DNA of 64,000 nt from CAZNSX01 sp964575845 (GTDB lineage Bacteria > UBA8248 > CAZNSX01). The translations under genes and the position numbers were made by a program. Of the stretch, positions 8,503-17,325 are shown piece by piece. Where the stretch lies: NCBI GenBank assembly GCA_964575845.1, contig CAZNSX010000003.1:186001-250000 (forward strand), read 5' to 3'. Positions within the stretch are counted from its first letter, which is position 1. Every line of letters begins with the position of its first letter. Under the pieces are notes generated by a model. That model saw nothing but the letters and a program-made list of their open reading frames with translations, was not told the origin of the DNA and did not search any database.

Positions 8503-9423
8503 ATGTACAAAACGCTTAAGCGCAAATACAACATAAACGTGGTAGCGCGCTACGCGATCTTCGTTTTGTGGACGGTCATAGCTCTCATTCCGCTCGTGTG
8601 GATGCTCTCGACCTCGTTCAAGAAGTCGGAGGAATGGGTCACCTGGCCCCCGCGCTGGATACCCAAGAACCCCACTCTCGTAAACTACAAGGCACTTCTG
8701 GGGATGGAGAAGATCGAGTTCTTATATCTTGAGAAGACCGGTGAGAAAAAGGTCTTAACTAAGCCCGGGGGGACCGCTCAGTTCTTCACCGCGATCAATT
8801 CGCTCAAGAACAGCGCCGTCATCGCGACAACGAGCGCGTTAGTTGCAGTCCTGGTCGGCTCGGCGCTGGCTTACAGTATTTCCAGGTTCAAGGTGGGAGG
8901 CAGGAACTTCCGGTACATGATACTAGGTATCAGGATGGTGCCGCCGATCGTGATCGCGGTGCCCTTCATCGTCTATTACGCTACCCTCAAGCTGACCGAT
9001 ACTCACCTCGGACTCATCCTGGTTTACATTCCCACTTCATTGCCGTTTGTCGTGTGGATGATGGTGAGTTTCATAGATGAGGTGCCGCAGGAGATCGAGC
9101 GGGCTGCGCGCGTGATGGGGGCTAGCAGATTTCTGATCTTCAGAAAGATCGTTTTACCTCTCGTGGCCTCTGGGCTTGTGGTCACGTTCATGTTCGTATT
9201 CATCCTCTGCTGGAGCGAGTTCCTTTTCGCCCTGACCCTGACCCAGTCAAAGGCGATGACACTGCCGGTCGCCCTGAGCGTTTATCAATCGGCGGCCGAA
9301 GGGAAGCTCTTCGGCCCACAGGCCGCATTCGGGGCTATAACGACTATCCCTGTACTGATCCTCGGAATCTTTATCCAGAAGCACCTCATCAGGGGATTCA
9401 GTTTCGGCATGGTGAGGAAGTGA
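8503..9423 (+). CDS. ABC transporter permease, MalG-type
   Basis: A 306-residue permease with an N-terminal membrane anchor, a periplasmic loop with an extra Lys/Glu-rich stretch (about residues 65-95), further membrane segments and the EAA loop EIERAARVMGAS near residue 196. It partners the MalF-type permease 48 bp upstream. AAGGAGAGACGGAG precedes the ATG. No ABC ATPase gene follows: the next 285 bp show no gene and then genes on the other strand begin, so the ATPase must lie before the window or be shared with another system. Confidence 0.9.
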   Translation: MYKTLKRKYNINVVARYAIFVLWTVIALIPLVWMLSTSFKKSEEWVTWPPRWIPKNPTLVNYKALLGMEKIEFLYLEKTGEKKVLTKPGGTAQFFTAINSLKNSAVIATTSALVAVLVGSALAYSISRFKVGGRNFRYMILGIRMVPPIVIAVPFIVYYATLKLTDTHLGLILVYIPTSLPFVVWMMVSFIDEVPQEIERAARVMGASRFLIFRKIVLPLVASGLVVTFMFVFILCWSEFLFALTLTQSKAMTLPVALSVYQSAAEGKLFGPQAAFGAITTIPVLILGIFIQKHLIRGFSFGMVRK

Positions 9424-9708
9424 AGTCGAACCGCTGGGGGAGGTAAGACCCCGGGATAAATCGATTTTCTCCCCGGATGATAAAGACTTTGTTGACCGCC
9501 GGAACCTTCGAGGGGCCGGGGAGAGTGGGCAGGGGGTAAGTCGGCCCCGTCTCTCTGAGCCAGGAGGGAAGGGCGGAGGAATCACGCATCTAGCACTCTG
9601 GCCAGCTTCCCTTCAGTCTCAGCCGGTTTGTGCGGCCGCTATTTTCGCGGACCTCGGAGCGAGGCCAGGAGAGGAGCCCGGGGCGGTTCCTTGATGCCGG
9701 GAAGAGCT

Positions 9709-10653
9709 TCACCGCAGCCCGAGGAGTCGGGCGGCGTTTCCCCCCAGGAGTGCCTCGCTCTCTTCCTTCGTGAATGTGAAGCCGGCCTTCGCGACGGCCT
9801 CCTCCGGCTCGCGCAGGGACGAGACCCAGTCCTTTTCGCTGAGGATGGTTTTGAGGACCGGCCAGTCGCTCCCGAAGAGCACGCGGTCGCGGGCGGTGGA
9901 GTCCATTATCATTCGGAGGATGCGGTAGAACTCGAGGGGCCAGAGCACCAGTTCGCGCTGCCATGCAGAGATGTCAAGGTAAACGTTCGGGCGCCAGCTC
10001 GCCATCATGAGCGCCTCCTGCCACCAGCCGTGACCGCCCATGTGCGCGGCGATGAGGTTGAGGTCGGGGAAATGCACGGCGACATCGTCGATGTATATCG
10101 GCTGGCCGAATCTGCTTTTCATGGGAAGTGCCCTTGCGGCTCCTGTATGGAAGAGGACGGGCAGACCCAACTTCTGACACCTCTCGTAGAGGGGATAGGC
10201 GCGCTCGTCGTTCATGTAAAAGCCAACCACAGGGTGGATCTTGAGGCCGCGCATACCCCACTTCTCAACGCCCCTGTCAAACAGCTCTGTGGCCTCTTTC
10301 CCCCTGCGGGGGTCAACACCCACGAAGGCGATGAGCCTGTCGGAGTGTGCCGCGGCCATCTTCGCGTAGAACTCGTTCACCTCCTCGATGGTCGCGGCGG
10401 ACTTGCCGAGTGTCAGGTAGTAGTCCATGGGCAGGATGACGGCCTTATCTACCCCCGCCTCGTCCATGGCCCTTATGAGCTTCTCCCCTTTCGGGTCCGC
10501 GAGAAGGTCAGCCAATCTCTCTCTTGCCCGGGCGAGTCCGAGGGACTCTCCCGGCCTTGCAAGGTTTCGCATCTCCCTGACGGTAATGTTCTGCCACCAG
10601 GGCTCCGGCATGTGCTCCCTTTCCATGAAATGCACGTGTGCGTCTACGATCAT
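9709..10653 (-). CDS. Amidohydrolase family 2 (metal-dependent TIM-barrel hydrolase)
   Basis: A 314-residue protein opening with the metal-binding DAHVH (His6, His8). GLKIHP, LFHTGAA, AAHMGGHGW and FGSDWP follow in the order expected for the amidohydrolase-2 family (decarboxylases and hydrolases related to aminocarboxymuconate semialdehyde decarboxylase and dicarboxylate lactone hydrolases). The reaction cannot be chosen between C-C decarboxylation and ring hydrolysis. A GGGGGGTC stretch lies before the ATG. It sits 66 bp downstream of the zinc alcohol dehydrogenase on the same strand, so the two are probably co-transcribed. Confidence 0.85.
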   Translation of the reverse strand: MIVDAHVHFMEREHMPEPWWQNITVREMRNLARPGESLGLARARERLADLLADPKGEKLIRAMDEAGVDKAVILPMDYYLTLGKSAATIEEVNEFYAKMAAAHSDRLIAFVGVDPRRGKEATELFDRGVEKWGMRGLKIHPVVGFYMNDERAYPLYERCQKLGLPVLFHTGAARALPMKSRFGQPIYIDDVAVHFPDLNLIAAHMGGHGWWQEALMMASWRPNVYLDISAWQRELVLWPLEFYRILRMIMDSTARDRVLFGSDWPVLKTILSEKDWVSSLREPEEAVAKAGFTFTKEESEALLGGNAARLLGLR

Positions 10654-10719
10654 GTCATGACCCCCCGAGTTTGCCCCCGGAAGTGAGAACGTTGAATGGA
10701 TAGATAACTTTCTTCTACG

Positions 10720-11745
10720 CTAAGGGACTGCCACAGCCCTGGCGAGTATCTTTCCTTCCTCAAGCAGCCTGTGGGCCTCATCTATCTCTTCCATCGGGAA
10801 GGTCCGGGTGATTACGGGTTTTATCATTCCCGCCTCGACGAGCCTTATTATCTCCTCGAGCTCCTTCTTGGTAGTGTTCCGCGAGCCTACCACTTCGTAC
10901 TCGTTTGCCAGTATATTGAAAGGCTCGATATGGAAGGGAGAATCAAACTGGTATCCCGTCACGACGAGCCTCCCGCCCCGCTTCAGGCAAGAGATGGCCG
11001 TGGCGAGCGAACCGCCTGAGCCTATGAGTTCAATTATTACGTCTGCGCCCTTGCCATCTGTGACTTTCTTGACCCAATCTGGCAGCGCGGTATCCTTTGC
11101 ATTCAAGAGCTCATCGGCTCCCTGCTCCCTCGCCATCTTAAGGCGCACCTCTTCTATGTCAACGGCCAGCACCTTTGCTCCGTGGAGTTTTGCGATCTGG
11201 ACGGCGTGAAGGCCCAACCCGCCCCCGGCCCCAACGACCAGTACAGTGTCCCCCGGCCTCACGCTGGCCTTAGCGGTAAGAGCGTGATAGGAGCTCCCCA
11301 CCGCGTCAGCCAGGACGGATGCCTGCTCGAAGGGCACATCAGATGAGAGCTTGAAGAGGTTCGCCGCGGGGACCCTCATATATTCGGCGAGGCCACCGTC
11401 GATGTGCTCGCCAACTTGACCGAAGAGATTGATGCATAGAGTGTCCCTCCCGCTGAGGCAAAACTCGCAGCGTCCGCATGTGAGGTAAAGCGAGGCGACG
11501 ACCCGGTCGCCCTCATGGAGAAAGCCTATCTCACTCCCCACCTCGACCACGGTGCCCGCCACCTCGTGCCCCAGGACGCGAGGCACGGTGACGCCGGGGA
11601 TTTTGCCCTTCCGGATCTTGAGGTCGGACCCGCATATTCCGCACGCTCCGACCTCGATCACGGCATCCGAGGGGCCGCATCTCGGTCTTTCGATATCTTG
11701 AAGCACGATCGGTCCGCCGAACTCATTGAGCACCATCGCTTTCAT
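10720..11745 (-). CDS. Zinc-dependent medium-chain alcohol dehydrogenase
   Basis: 341 residues from the ATG at 11745, chosen because GGAGG lies 7 nt before it; the frame stays open another 23 codons upstream without family similarity. The catalytic-zinc region GACGICGSDL and GHEVAG, the structural-zinc cysteines CGRCEFCLSGRDTLC and the NAD(P)-binding VVGAGGGLGLHAVQIA identify the MDR family. It oxidises or reduces an alcohol/aldehyde or enoyl substrate in the cytoplasm; the substrate is unknown. The amidohydrolase lies downstream on the same strand. A 170-bp gap separates it from the PK_C-like gene. Confidence 0.88.
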   Translation of the reverse strand: MKAMVLNEFGGPIVLQDIERPRCGPSDAVIEVGACGICGSDLKIRKGKIPGVTVPRVLGHEVAGTVVEVGSEIGFLHEGDRVVASLYLTCGRCEFCLSGRDTLCINLFGQVGEHIDGGLAEYMRVPAANLFKLSSDVPFEQASVLADAVGSSYHALTAKASVRPGDTVLVVGAGGGLGLHAVQIAKLHGAKVLAVDIEEVRLKMAREQGADELLNAKDTALPDWVKKVTDGKGADVIIELIGSGGSLATAISCLKRGGRLVVTGYQFDSPFHIEPFNILANEYEVVGSRNTTKKELEEIIRLVEAGMIKPVITRTFPMEEIDEAHRLLEEGKILARAVAVP

Positions 11746-11915
11746 GGTAAGCCTCCGTCGCTGTGGGGAATTGTTCGGTTTATTGGCTCTGAGGACTTGA
11801 GGATTATACATCAAAAGGCGGGTGGGACCAGCAGGAAAATAACCGGACCAGGCTTTTCCCCAATTTCTTAATAGCGTGAGATCTCTTGGATAAGCCCGAT
11901 GATTACCGCAAAAGA

Positions 11916-12515
11916 CTAGAACTCCCGCGGTTTTGCTATTATCTCCCTCACCCTGAGGTTGAACATTTGCGGGGTGTTTGCGGCCCTCACCACGATTGCT
12001 GTGTCCAGTCCCTCGTGCGTCCCACCGAGCGAGACCAGGTCTTTCTCGACGGGCACCAAACCCATATCCGCGGCCATCATCACTATTTCAACGGCCACTT
12101 TCATTCCCTGACCGAATAGACGCAGGGTGTCGGCGATCACATCACAGGGATGCGTCGTCTGGTAGAGGACGTAGTCCTCGGGCCTCTTCCAATGCGGCCT
12201 GAAAGGGCGGGACATGACCGTGAGAGGCATCGTGCACGTCGCGACCTTCACTCCCAACTTCTCAAGCTCTGCGAGCCTTTCATCCTCGATGCACCACTCA
12301 CCCGGCTCCATATAGCCGTACTGATGGGTTATCGCGATGATACCCGCTCCTGAGCCGCGAAAGACATCCGCAGCCATCAGGGCGGTGCTCCCCGTCCTGC
12401 TGGGCACAAGACAGTGCGAGAGACCGAGTTCCTCCAGCCTGCGCCTGGCCGCAAGCAGGGTGTCCATAGTGTGCTCCCGGCCCGAACTTTCGAAATAATA
12501 TGACTCTACTTTCAT
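11916..12515 (-). CDS. PK_C-like (pyruvate kinase C-terminal-like) conserved protein of unknown function
   Basis: 199 residues from the ATG at 12515 (MKVESYYFES); the frame is open a further 35 codons upstream, but that part looks non-conserved and a GGGGAT ribosome site favours 12515. The sequence has the plan of stand-alone proteins related to the pyruvate kinase alpha/beta C-terminal domain: HTMDTLLAARRRLEELG, SRTGSTALMAAD, IAITHQYG, and a Gly-rich GGTHEGLDTAIVV near the end. I recall this as a conserved uncharacterised group found in bacteria and archaea; no reaction is known to me. It stands alone between the dehydrogenase and the FAH gene, all on the - strand. Confidence 0.7.
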   Translation of the reverse strand: MKVESYYFESSGREHTMDTLLAARRRLEELGLSHCLVPSRTGSTALMAADVFRGSGAGIIAITHQYGYMEPGEWCIEDERLAELEKLGVKVATCTMPLTVMSRPFRPHWKRPEDYVLYQTTHPCDVIADTLRLFGQGMKVAVEIVMMAADMGLVPVEKDLVSLGGTHEGLDTAIVVRAANTPQMFNLRVREIIAKPREF

Positions 12516-12768
12516 CTCTATCCCCATCTGAGAACTACGAGGTGTGAAGAAGCCCATATCCGTTGGTCCGCCCGGCTGACCTCTAAGAGCTTCGCCCTTC
12601 TCAATCCATCGAAAATGCAAAAGCAGATAAGAGAATTATCAATGGATGAGTCAAAGAATCCGCCCCTCGCACCGGGTTGAGCTCTGCAAGATATTCTCAG
12701 CCACTTAATCTATCCAGCGTTGAGACCCAAAAAGAACTGTGAGGTTATTCTTAGGACAATTCTCTTTT

Positions 12769-13788
12769 TTATTTTCCATTCTTTTTGGGTAACTTTTCCC
12801 CCACTGGATTCTCCAGGATACCGATTCCATCGATCTCCAATTCGACCGTATCCCCGGGTTTAATCCATCTGTCAAGCTCGGACCCGCATCCATTACCGAC
12901 ACATCCTGAAGCGAAGAAGTCACCTATTTCGAGTGTCTGGTCTCTTGATGTATGTTCAATCAAATCCGAGAACGAATAATACATATCACTGCTGTTCCCC
13001 TCAGACCATACCTCCCCGTTTATTCTCGCAATCATCTTAAGATTCTTGGGATCGCTTATCTCGTCGGGAGTGACGAGACAAGGGCCCATGATATTGCTAT
13101 GGTCAAAGTCCTTCCCCTTTACGGGTCCATCAGTCAATATCGATTCCCTCGCCTGTTGATCCCTGGCGGTTACGTCATTGAAAACAGTGTAACCAGCTAT
13201 GTAGTCGATGGCCTCTCCCTTGGAAATATCCCTTCCCCTTTTTCCGATGTAAATGCCGAGCTCCAGCTCGTAATCGAGCTTTTCTGTATATTTGGGCCAT
13301 ATCATTTCCTCTTTGTGCCCGATGACCGTCGAATGATTGAGCTTGAAATACACTGGGAATTCGTACCATTCCTTTGGGACGTCCATCCCCTTCTTTCCAA
13401 AAGTATGCTTGGCATGGGTCTCAAAGGTGGCGAAATCGCGTATTGAATTTGGCCTCGGAAATGGAGCCAAGAATTTTATTTCACCGGAATAATAAATTAC
13501 CTTCTCATCATTTGGCCCTTTAACGGACCCTTCCTTTCGCAGCTGCTCGGCGACAAATTCGACCGTTTCCCTGGCGGCTGGCACGGAAAGATCGCCTCGC
13601 TCGAAATATCTCATCATATCCGGTGGGAGTATGAAGGAGGCATATTCGTACGGGTTTACAAAGCTTTGGTTCTTATGGAGGCAAGAAACATAGCCCATAT
13701 TCAAGTCAATGATTTTATCTTCAAATAGAGATCCTATTCTTTCAAATCTTCCGACTGCCGTAGTCACGACAAATGTTATCAATTTCAT
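12769..13788 (-). CDS. Fumarylacetoacetate hydrolase (FAH) family protein
   Basis: 339 residues. The likely metal ligands are Glu174 and Glu176 in DYELELGIYIG and Asp205 in GYTVFNDVTARDQQ, as in FAH-family hydrolases, hydratases and decarboxylases of beta-keto acids and aromatic ring-cleavage products. The C-terminal IKPGDTVELEIDGIGILENPV segment is typical. An AGGAGAAGGGG ribosome site precedes the ATG. Codon use is clearly more A/T-rich at third positions than in neighbouring genes (many AAT, TTT, ATA), hinting at acquisition from another genome. Which acylpyruvate-like substrate it handles is unknown. Confidence 0.88.
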   Translation of the reverse strand: MKLITFVVTTAVGRFERIGSLFEDKIIDLNMGYVSCLHKNQSFVNPYEYASFILPPDMMRYFERGDLSVPAARETVEFVAEQLRKEGSVKGPNDEKVIYYSGEIKFLAPFPRPNSIRDFATFETHAKHTFGKKGMDVPKEWYEFPVYFKLNHSTVIGHKEEMIWPKYTEKLDYELELGIYIGKRGRDISKGEAIDYIAGYTVFNDVTARDQQARESILTDGPVKGKDFDHSNIMGPCLVTPDEISDPKNLKMIARINGEVWSEGNSSDMYYSFSDLIEHTSRDQTLEIGDFFASGCVGNGCGSELDRWIKPGDTVELEIDGIGILENPVGEKLPKKNGK

Positions 13789-13984
13789 TCCCCTTCTCCT
13801 TTTTGTTGCCGGGTTTAATTTCCTGAAAGGATGATTTCATTCAATGCTTAAGGGGTGCCTGGCGAATTATTCTGTTCCTAAGGACAAATATCCTCCTCCG
13901 CCTGCTATGTCAGTGATTTCTCCGTTTGCGTATGCTATTTCGCCGCCTCAAATCGTCATAATTGACCAGCCCTTTACCGAATAT

Positions 13985-14008
13985 CCTCCGTCTGGCGCCA
14001 GCCGGAGG
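13985..14008. repeat. Short near-perfect inverted repeat (hairpin or operator)
   Basis: CCTCCG and CGGAGG flank a perfect 10-bp palindrome CTGGCGCCAG, so the whole 24-bp element is symmetrical but for one mismatched pair. It lies about 200 bp upstream of the FAH gene start. It could be a DNA-binding operator or an RNA hairpin; no T-run adjoins it. Confidence 0.45.
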
Positions 14009-14503
14009 CTACCTCGGAGCAGCTAACGTATTGATTCTACGGTAACGATCGGCCTCACACCAGCGAAAAAGCGCGATTCGCCAGGGAAATCCGGAATTAT
14101 ATGACTTCGATCGCCCACCCGCCGGTTGGGCGAAAATGCCAGGTACCCGTGCCTTTAGGAGGGAGAGGTCCCCCCAACCGGTTGTTGTAAAGAACGCCGG
14201 GAGTCCTTCCACCTGATGTATCACCGGCGGTGTATATTTCAGGTTCCCGACCGGGCCCGAGCATCGCGAAGAGCCTGCCGGTCAGAGGAAGGACGACCGA
14301 CCGAGAGGTTTTGAGAAAAAAAGGGGCCAAATTCTGTGAGTTGGCAGGATTCAACCTTCTTAGTAGTTTTGCAGGAGTTGGGCAGAAGAGAGGATTTGCG
14401 TCAAGGTTGCCCCGGGCCTTTTCCGATGAGGCTGGCTGAGAGGAAAGGATTGCGTGGCCGACCCTTAAGAGTAATCCTGGATGAGCGGGTCGATCCCATG
14501 TAA

Positions 14504-14509
14504 TATAAT
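14504..14509 (+). promoter_or_regulatory. Candidate -10 box upstream of the amidase pair
   Basis: A perfect TATAAT lies 166 bp before the GatC-like start. No good -35 hexamer is found 16-18 bp upstream (ATGAGC is there), so the assignment is weak. Confidence 0.25.
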
Positions 14510-14674
14510 GGATTTAGATTTCAAAGGAGAGACGTTTATCTTTGCTATTACTCGCCAGGAAGCGGTCTTTAGTGAGTTTCAAGTATCTGGCGGTGGCGGG
14601 CGAGGCCAAGGGAGATGTTGGAGGAGTGTGCGGAGGGGATGAGCTGGTGAAGCGTAATTCCAAAGGAGGAGACC

Positions 14675-14872
14675 ATGGCTCTTACAGAGGAAACCTTTAT
14701 TCGGATATCCGAAGAGCTTTTCGGGCAAAGCATGAGCAATGAGGAGGCTGCGAAGCTGGCGGTGCAGTTCGAGAACATCCGCAACAGTCTCGAAAGAGGG
14801 GAGAAGCTCCTGGAGATGGAGATAGAGCCTGCTAGTTTCTTCAGCTATTTGCGAGAGGGGGAGGGGCGATGA
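14675..14872 (+). CDS. GatC/AtzG-like small subunit
   Basis: A 65-residue acidic, helical protein starting after a perfect AAGGAGGA ribosome site. Its stop overlaps the amidase start as ATGA (14869-14872). Small GatC-like partners of amidases are known: GatC in the tRNA amidotransferase GatCAB, and AtzG with the amidase AtzE in 1-carboxybiuret hydrolysis. Size, position and coupling match the AtzG situation better than GatC, because no gatB is nearby and the protein is shorter than usual GatC (about 95 residues). Sequence similarity is low, so the assignment rests mainly on size, helicity and context. Confidence 0.65.
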   Translation: MALTEETFIRISEELFGQSMSNEEAAKLAVQFENIRNSLERGEKLLEMEIEPASFFSYLREGEGR

Positions 14873-16299
14873 CGGAAGATGTGTCCGGCTGGACGATTGA
14901 TGGGCTTTCAAAGCGCATCGCAGCAAAAGAGGTCTCCCCTGTAGAGGTAACAGAGCTGCTTCTGAAGCGCATTGAAACTTATGACCCGAAGCTTAGAAGC
15001 TTCATCACAATTGACACCGAAGGTGCTCTGGCCGAGGCCAGGCAGGCTGAGAAAGAGATCCTCGAGGGCAATTACCGCGGCCAGATGCACGGAATACCTG
15101 TCGCGTACAAAGATCTATTTGCGACGCGGGGCCTCAAGACCACCTCCGGCTCCAAGATCTTCAAAGATTACGTGCCTTCAGAGGATTCCACTGTTGTCGC
15201 CAGGCTGAGGGGGGCCGGCGCTGTCTGCCTTGGAAAGCTCAACATGAGCGAGTTCGCCTTCGGGGCCACCGGCCACAACTCGCATTACGGCAACTGTCGC
15301 AATCCCTGGGCCATGGAGCATGTGGCTGGAGGCTCCAGCAGCGGGTCCGGCAATGCCGTGGCCGCCCGGCTGGTCATGGGGGCTCTTGGGAGCGATACGG
15401 GAGGCTCTATCCGCATACCATCGTGCGCCTGCGGGATCGTCGGCCTCAAGCCCACCTACGGGCGCTTAAGCCGCTATGGGGTAACCCCTCTTTCCTGGTC
15501 TCTAGACCACGTGGGGCCCATGACCCGCACCGTGGTGGACTGCGCCATAATGCTCAAGGTCATGGCGGGGAGCGACCCCCTTGACCCGACTACAAGCGAT
15601 CGCCCGGTGCCAGATTACCTCTCCGCTCTGACGGGTGAGGTCAGGGGGCTTCGGGTCGGTGTGCCGAGCAATTATTTCTTCGAGGCAATCGACCCGGAAG
15701 TGGAGGACTGCGTGAGAAAGGCAATCTCTTCCCTGGAGCGGCTCGGGGCGCGGGTCGAAGAGGTGACCTACCCTCATCCCCAAGAGAGCGTCATGCACGG
15801 CCTGGTCATAATGATTTCAGAGTCGGCTTCCGTCCACTCACGCCTTCTCAAAGATCGCGCGAGCGATTATGACCCGAGGGCGCGTGCCCTCCTCACTGCG
15901 GGTCTCTATGTGACGGCAACCGATTACCTTCAGGCGCTTCGCGTGAGGGCACGGATCGCGCGGGACGTGGTGCGCGAGGTGTTCGGGCGGGTCGAGGTTC
16001 TGCTCGCACCCGCCCTTCCCATCCCGGCTCCTCGTCTTGATACCTCTCACGTGACGCTCGGCGGGGAAAAGCAGGAGGTGCAGTCGATAATGCCCAAGCT
16101 GACCCGCCTGAGCAACATGGTGGGTAACCCCTCTGTGACGGTCCCCTGCGGTCTCTCCTCAAAGGGGTTGCCCATCGGGCTTCAAGTGATGGGCCGCAGG
16201 TTCGATGAGGCGAACATGCTGCGCGTGGCCCATGCCTGGGAGGTGCACGGAACGTGGAAGGACCTCCGTCCGAGCGCCTACCTGGACGCCGGCGCATGA
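14869..16299 (+). CDS. Amidase signature family hydrolase (GatA/AtzE-like)
   Basis: 476 residues with the Ser-cisSer-Lys catalytic set of amidase-signature enzymes: Lys81 in YKDLFATRG, Ser156 in GGSSSGSGNAVAA and the nucleophile Ser180 in TGGSIRIP. Further family blocks are GIPVAYKD, LGKLNMSEFAFG and the C-terminal GLPIGLQVMG. Length and motifs match GatA, but there is no GatB gene and the small partner just upstream suggests an AtzE-type amide hydrolase complex. Expected location is the cytoplasm. Release of ammonia from an amide would fit the N-compound catabolism theme of this half of the window (inference). Confidence 0.88.
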   Translation: MTEDVSGWTIDGLSKRIAAKEVSPVEVTELLLKRIETYDPKLRSFITIDTEGALAEARQAEKEILEGNYRGQMHGIPVAYKDLFATRGLKTTSGSKIFKDYVPSEDSTVVARLRGAGAVCLGKLNMSEFAFGATGHNSHYGNCRNPWAMEHVAGGSSSGSGNAVAARLVMGALGSDTGGSIRIPSCACGIVGLKPTYGRLSRYGVTPLSWSLDHVGPMTRTVVDCAIMLKVMAGSDPLDPTTSDRPVPDYLSALTGEVRGLRVGVPSNYFFEAIDPEVEDCVRKAISSLERLGARVEEVTYPHPQESVMHGLVIMISESASVHSRLLKDRASDYDPRARALLTAGLYVTATDYLQALRVRARIARDVVREVFGRVEVLLAPALPIPAPRLDTSHVTLGGEKQEVQSIMPKLTRLSNMVGNPSVTVPCGLSSKGLPIGLQVMGRRFDEANMLRVAHAWEVHGTWKDLRPSAYLDAGA

Positions 16300-16430
16300 G
16301 AGGGCATGGCCTTTGAGGGCACCCATGCGGGCAGAAATCTAAGGGCATCCCCATTACCGGAAGGTGGCCGTCCCTTCCCACCGCTCCTATAGTTGGGTTC
16401 GCCCGTGAAACCTCCTCATCGGCGCTGCCC

Positions 16431-16811
16431 CTACATGTGAGCTATGAGCTCTATTTCCACTCTCCCTCGACCGATGAGCTCCTTGACCGCAAGGGTCGTG
16501 CGTGCGGGGGGGTCTTCGGGAAAGTACTCGCTGAAGACAGCGTTCATCTCCTTGAGCTCCGCCACGTCCGCCATGAAGATCGTAACCTTCACCGCCTTAT
16601 CCAGGGAAGAGCCGGCGGCCTCAACCACCGCCTTAAGGCTCTCAAGAGCCCTCCTCGTCTCGGCGGCAATGCCACCGGGGACGAGCTTGCCCGTGGCCGG
16701 GTCCCTGCCGAGCTGCCCCGAACAGAAGAGCCACTCCCCGCATTTTATGGCCTGGGAGAGGGGCACCGAGCCTTTGGGCGCCCTGTCGGTCTTGATGACT
16801 TCTTTCTTCAC
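16431..16811 (-). CDS. RidA/YjgF/YER057c family enamine deaminase-like protein
   Basis: 126 residues from a GTG at 16811, chosen because GGGGAGG lies 6 nt before it; the frame stays open 13 codons further upstream from an ATG at 16850 that lacks a ribosome site. The family features are SQAIKCGEWLFCSGQLG, the middle helix with ETRRALESLKAVVEAAGSS, VTIFMAD and PARTTLAVKELIGRGRVEIE. The Arg of the PARTT segment and the following Glu match the substrate-binding residues of RidA. RidA proteins hydrolyse reactive enamine/imine intermediates from PLP enzymes. It converges on the amidase gene, with 131 bp between the stops. Confidence 0.88.
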   Translation of the reverse strand: MKKEVIKTDRAPKGSVPLSQAIKCGEWLFCSGQLGRDPATGKLVPGGIAAETRRALESLKAVVEAAGSSLDKAVKVTIFMADVAELKEMNAVFSEYFPEDPPARTTLAVKELIGRGRVEIELIAHM

Positions 16812-17325
16812 GTTTATCCTCCCCGTTTGTTTGGCCGAAAAAGAAAACACAAAGCATGGGCTCCAGATCTCCCCAGTTCCCTATCACAAAAGAGGTTCGC
16901 GAATCAAGGAGGAGGGAGGGTCGGACCAGTGGAACCTTTAACAAAGAACTTACCACTCCCAGTCCCTTCCTAAGAATCCCACTGCTTGAGACTAGCTCAC
17001 TCCGCCCCCTCAGAAAGCCCAAGCAGTCCTCACCTGGGATAAAGTCGCAAACCTGAAATCAGGCCATCTCTTAACCTTAGACATTGAGATATGGTCCCCC
17101 AAGTTCTTATTTTATAAAGGGTTATATTAGAGGGTTTTGAAGGGCTTGAATATATTCTTTTATAGCCGAAAGATAACTTCCTCTTAGTGCGGGTGGCTGC
17201 TAGTTTTTGACCGTTATTTTCGGTAATAATTTCATATAATCCCAATTGAAGGAGAAGGAGTGCTGCTCCTTCTGGCCCGGTACGAAGGGTCCATAGGAAT
17301 ACCCTAACTACATGAAGGAAAGGGG
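16812..17325. other. Gene-free, AT-rich stretch upstream of the mscS-type gene
   Basis: About 514 bp without a supported gene. Its second half (17060-17260) is distinctly AT-rich compared with the surroundings and probably holds divergent promoters. A candidate for the + strand is TTGAAG (17137-17142), 18 bp, TATAGC (17161-17166). Neither hexamer is perfect. Confidence 0.35.

Larger units (their letters stand above)
13789..14674. other. Gene-free stretch with a hairpin and possible gene remnant
   Basis: 886 bp without a convincing gene. It holds a hairpin at 13985-14008 (listed separately), a - strand open frame of 85 codons at 14097-14354 rich in Gly/Pro/Thr with no recognised family, and a TATAAT hexamer at 14504-14509 upstream of the amidase pair. 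Base composition is mixed. I see no RNA gene or IS end here. The Gly/Pro-rich frame could be a remnant of a lost gene. Confidence 0.4.
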
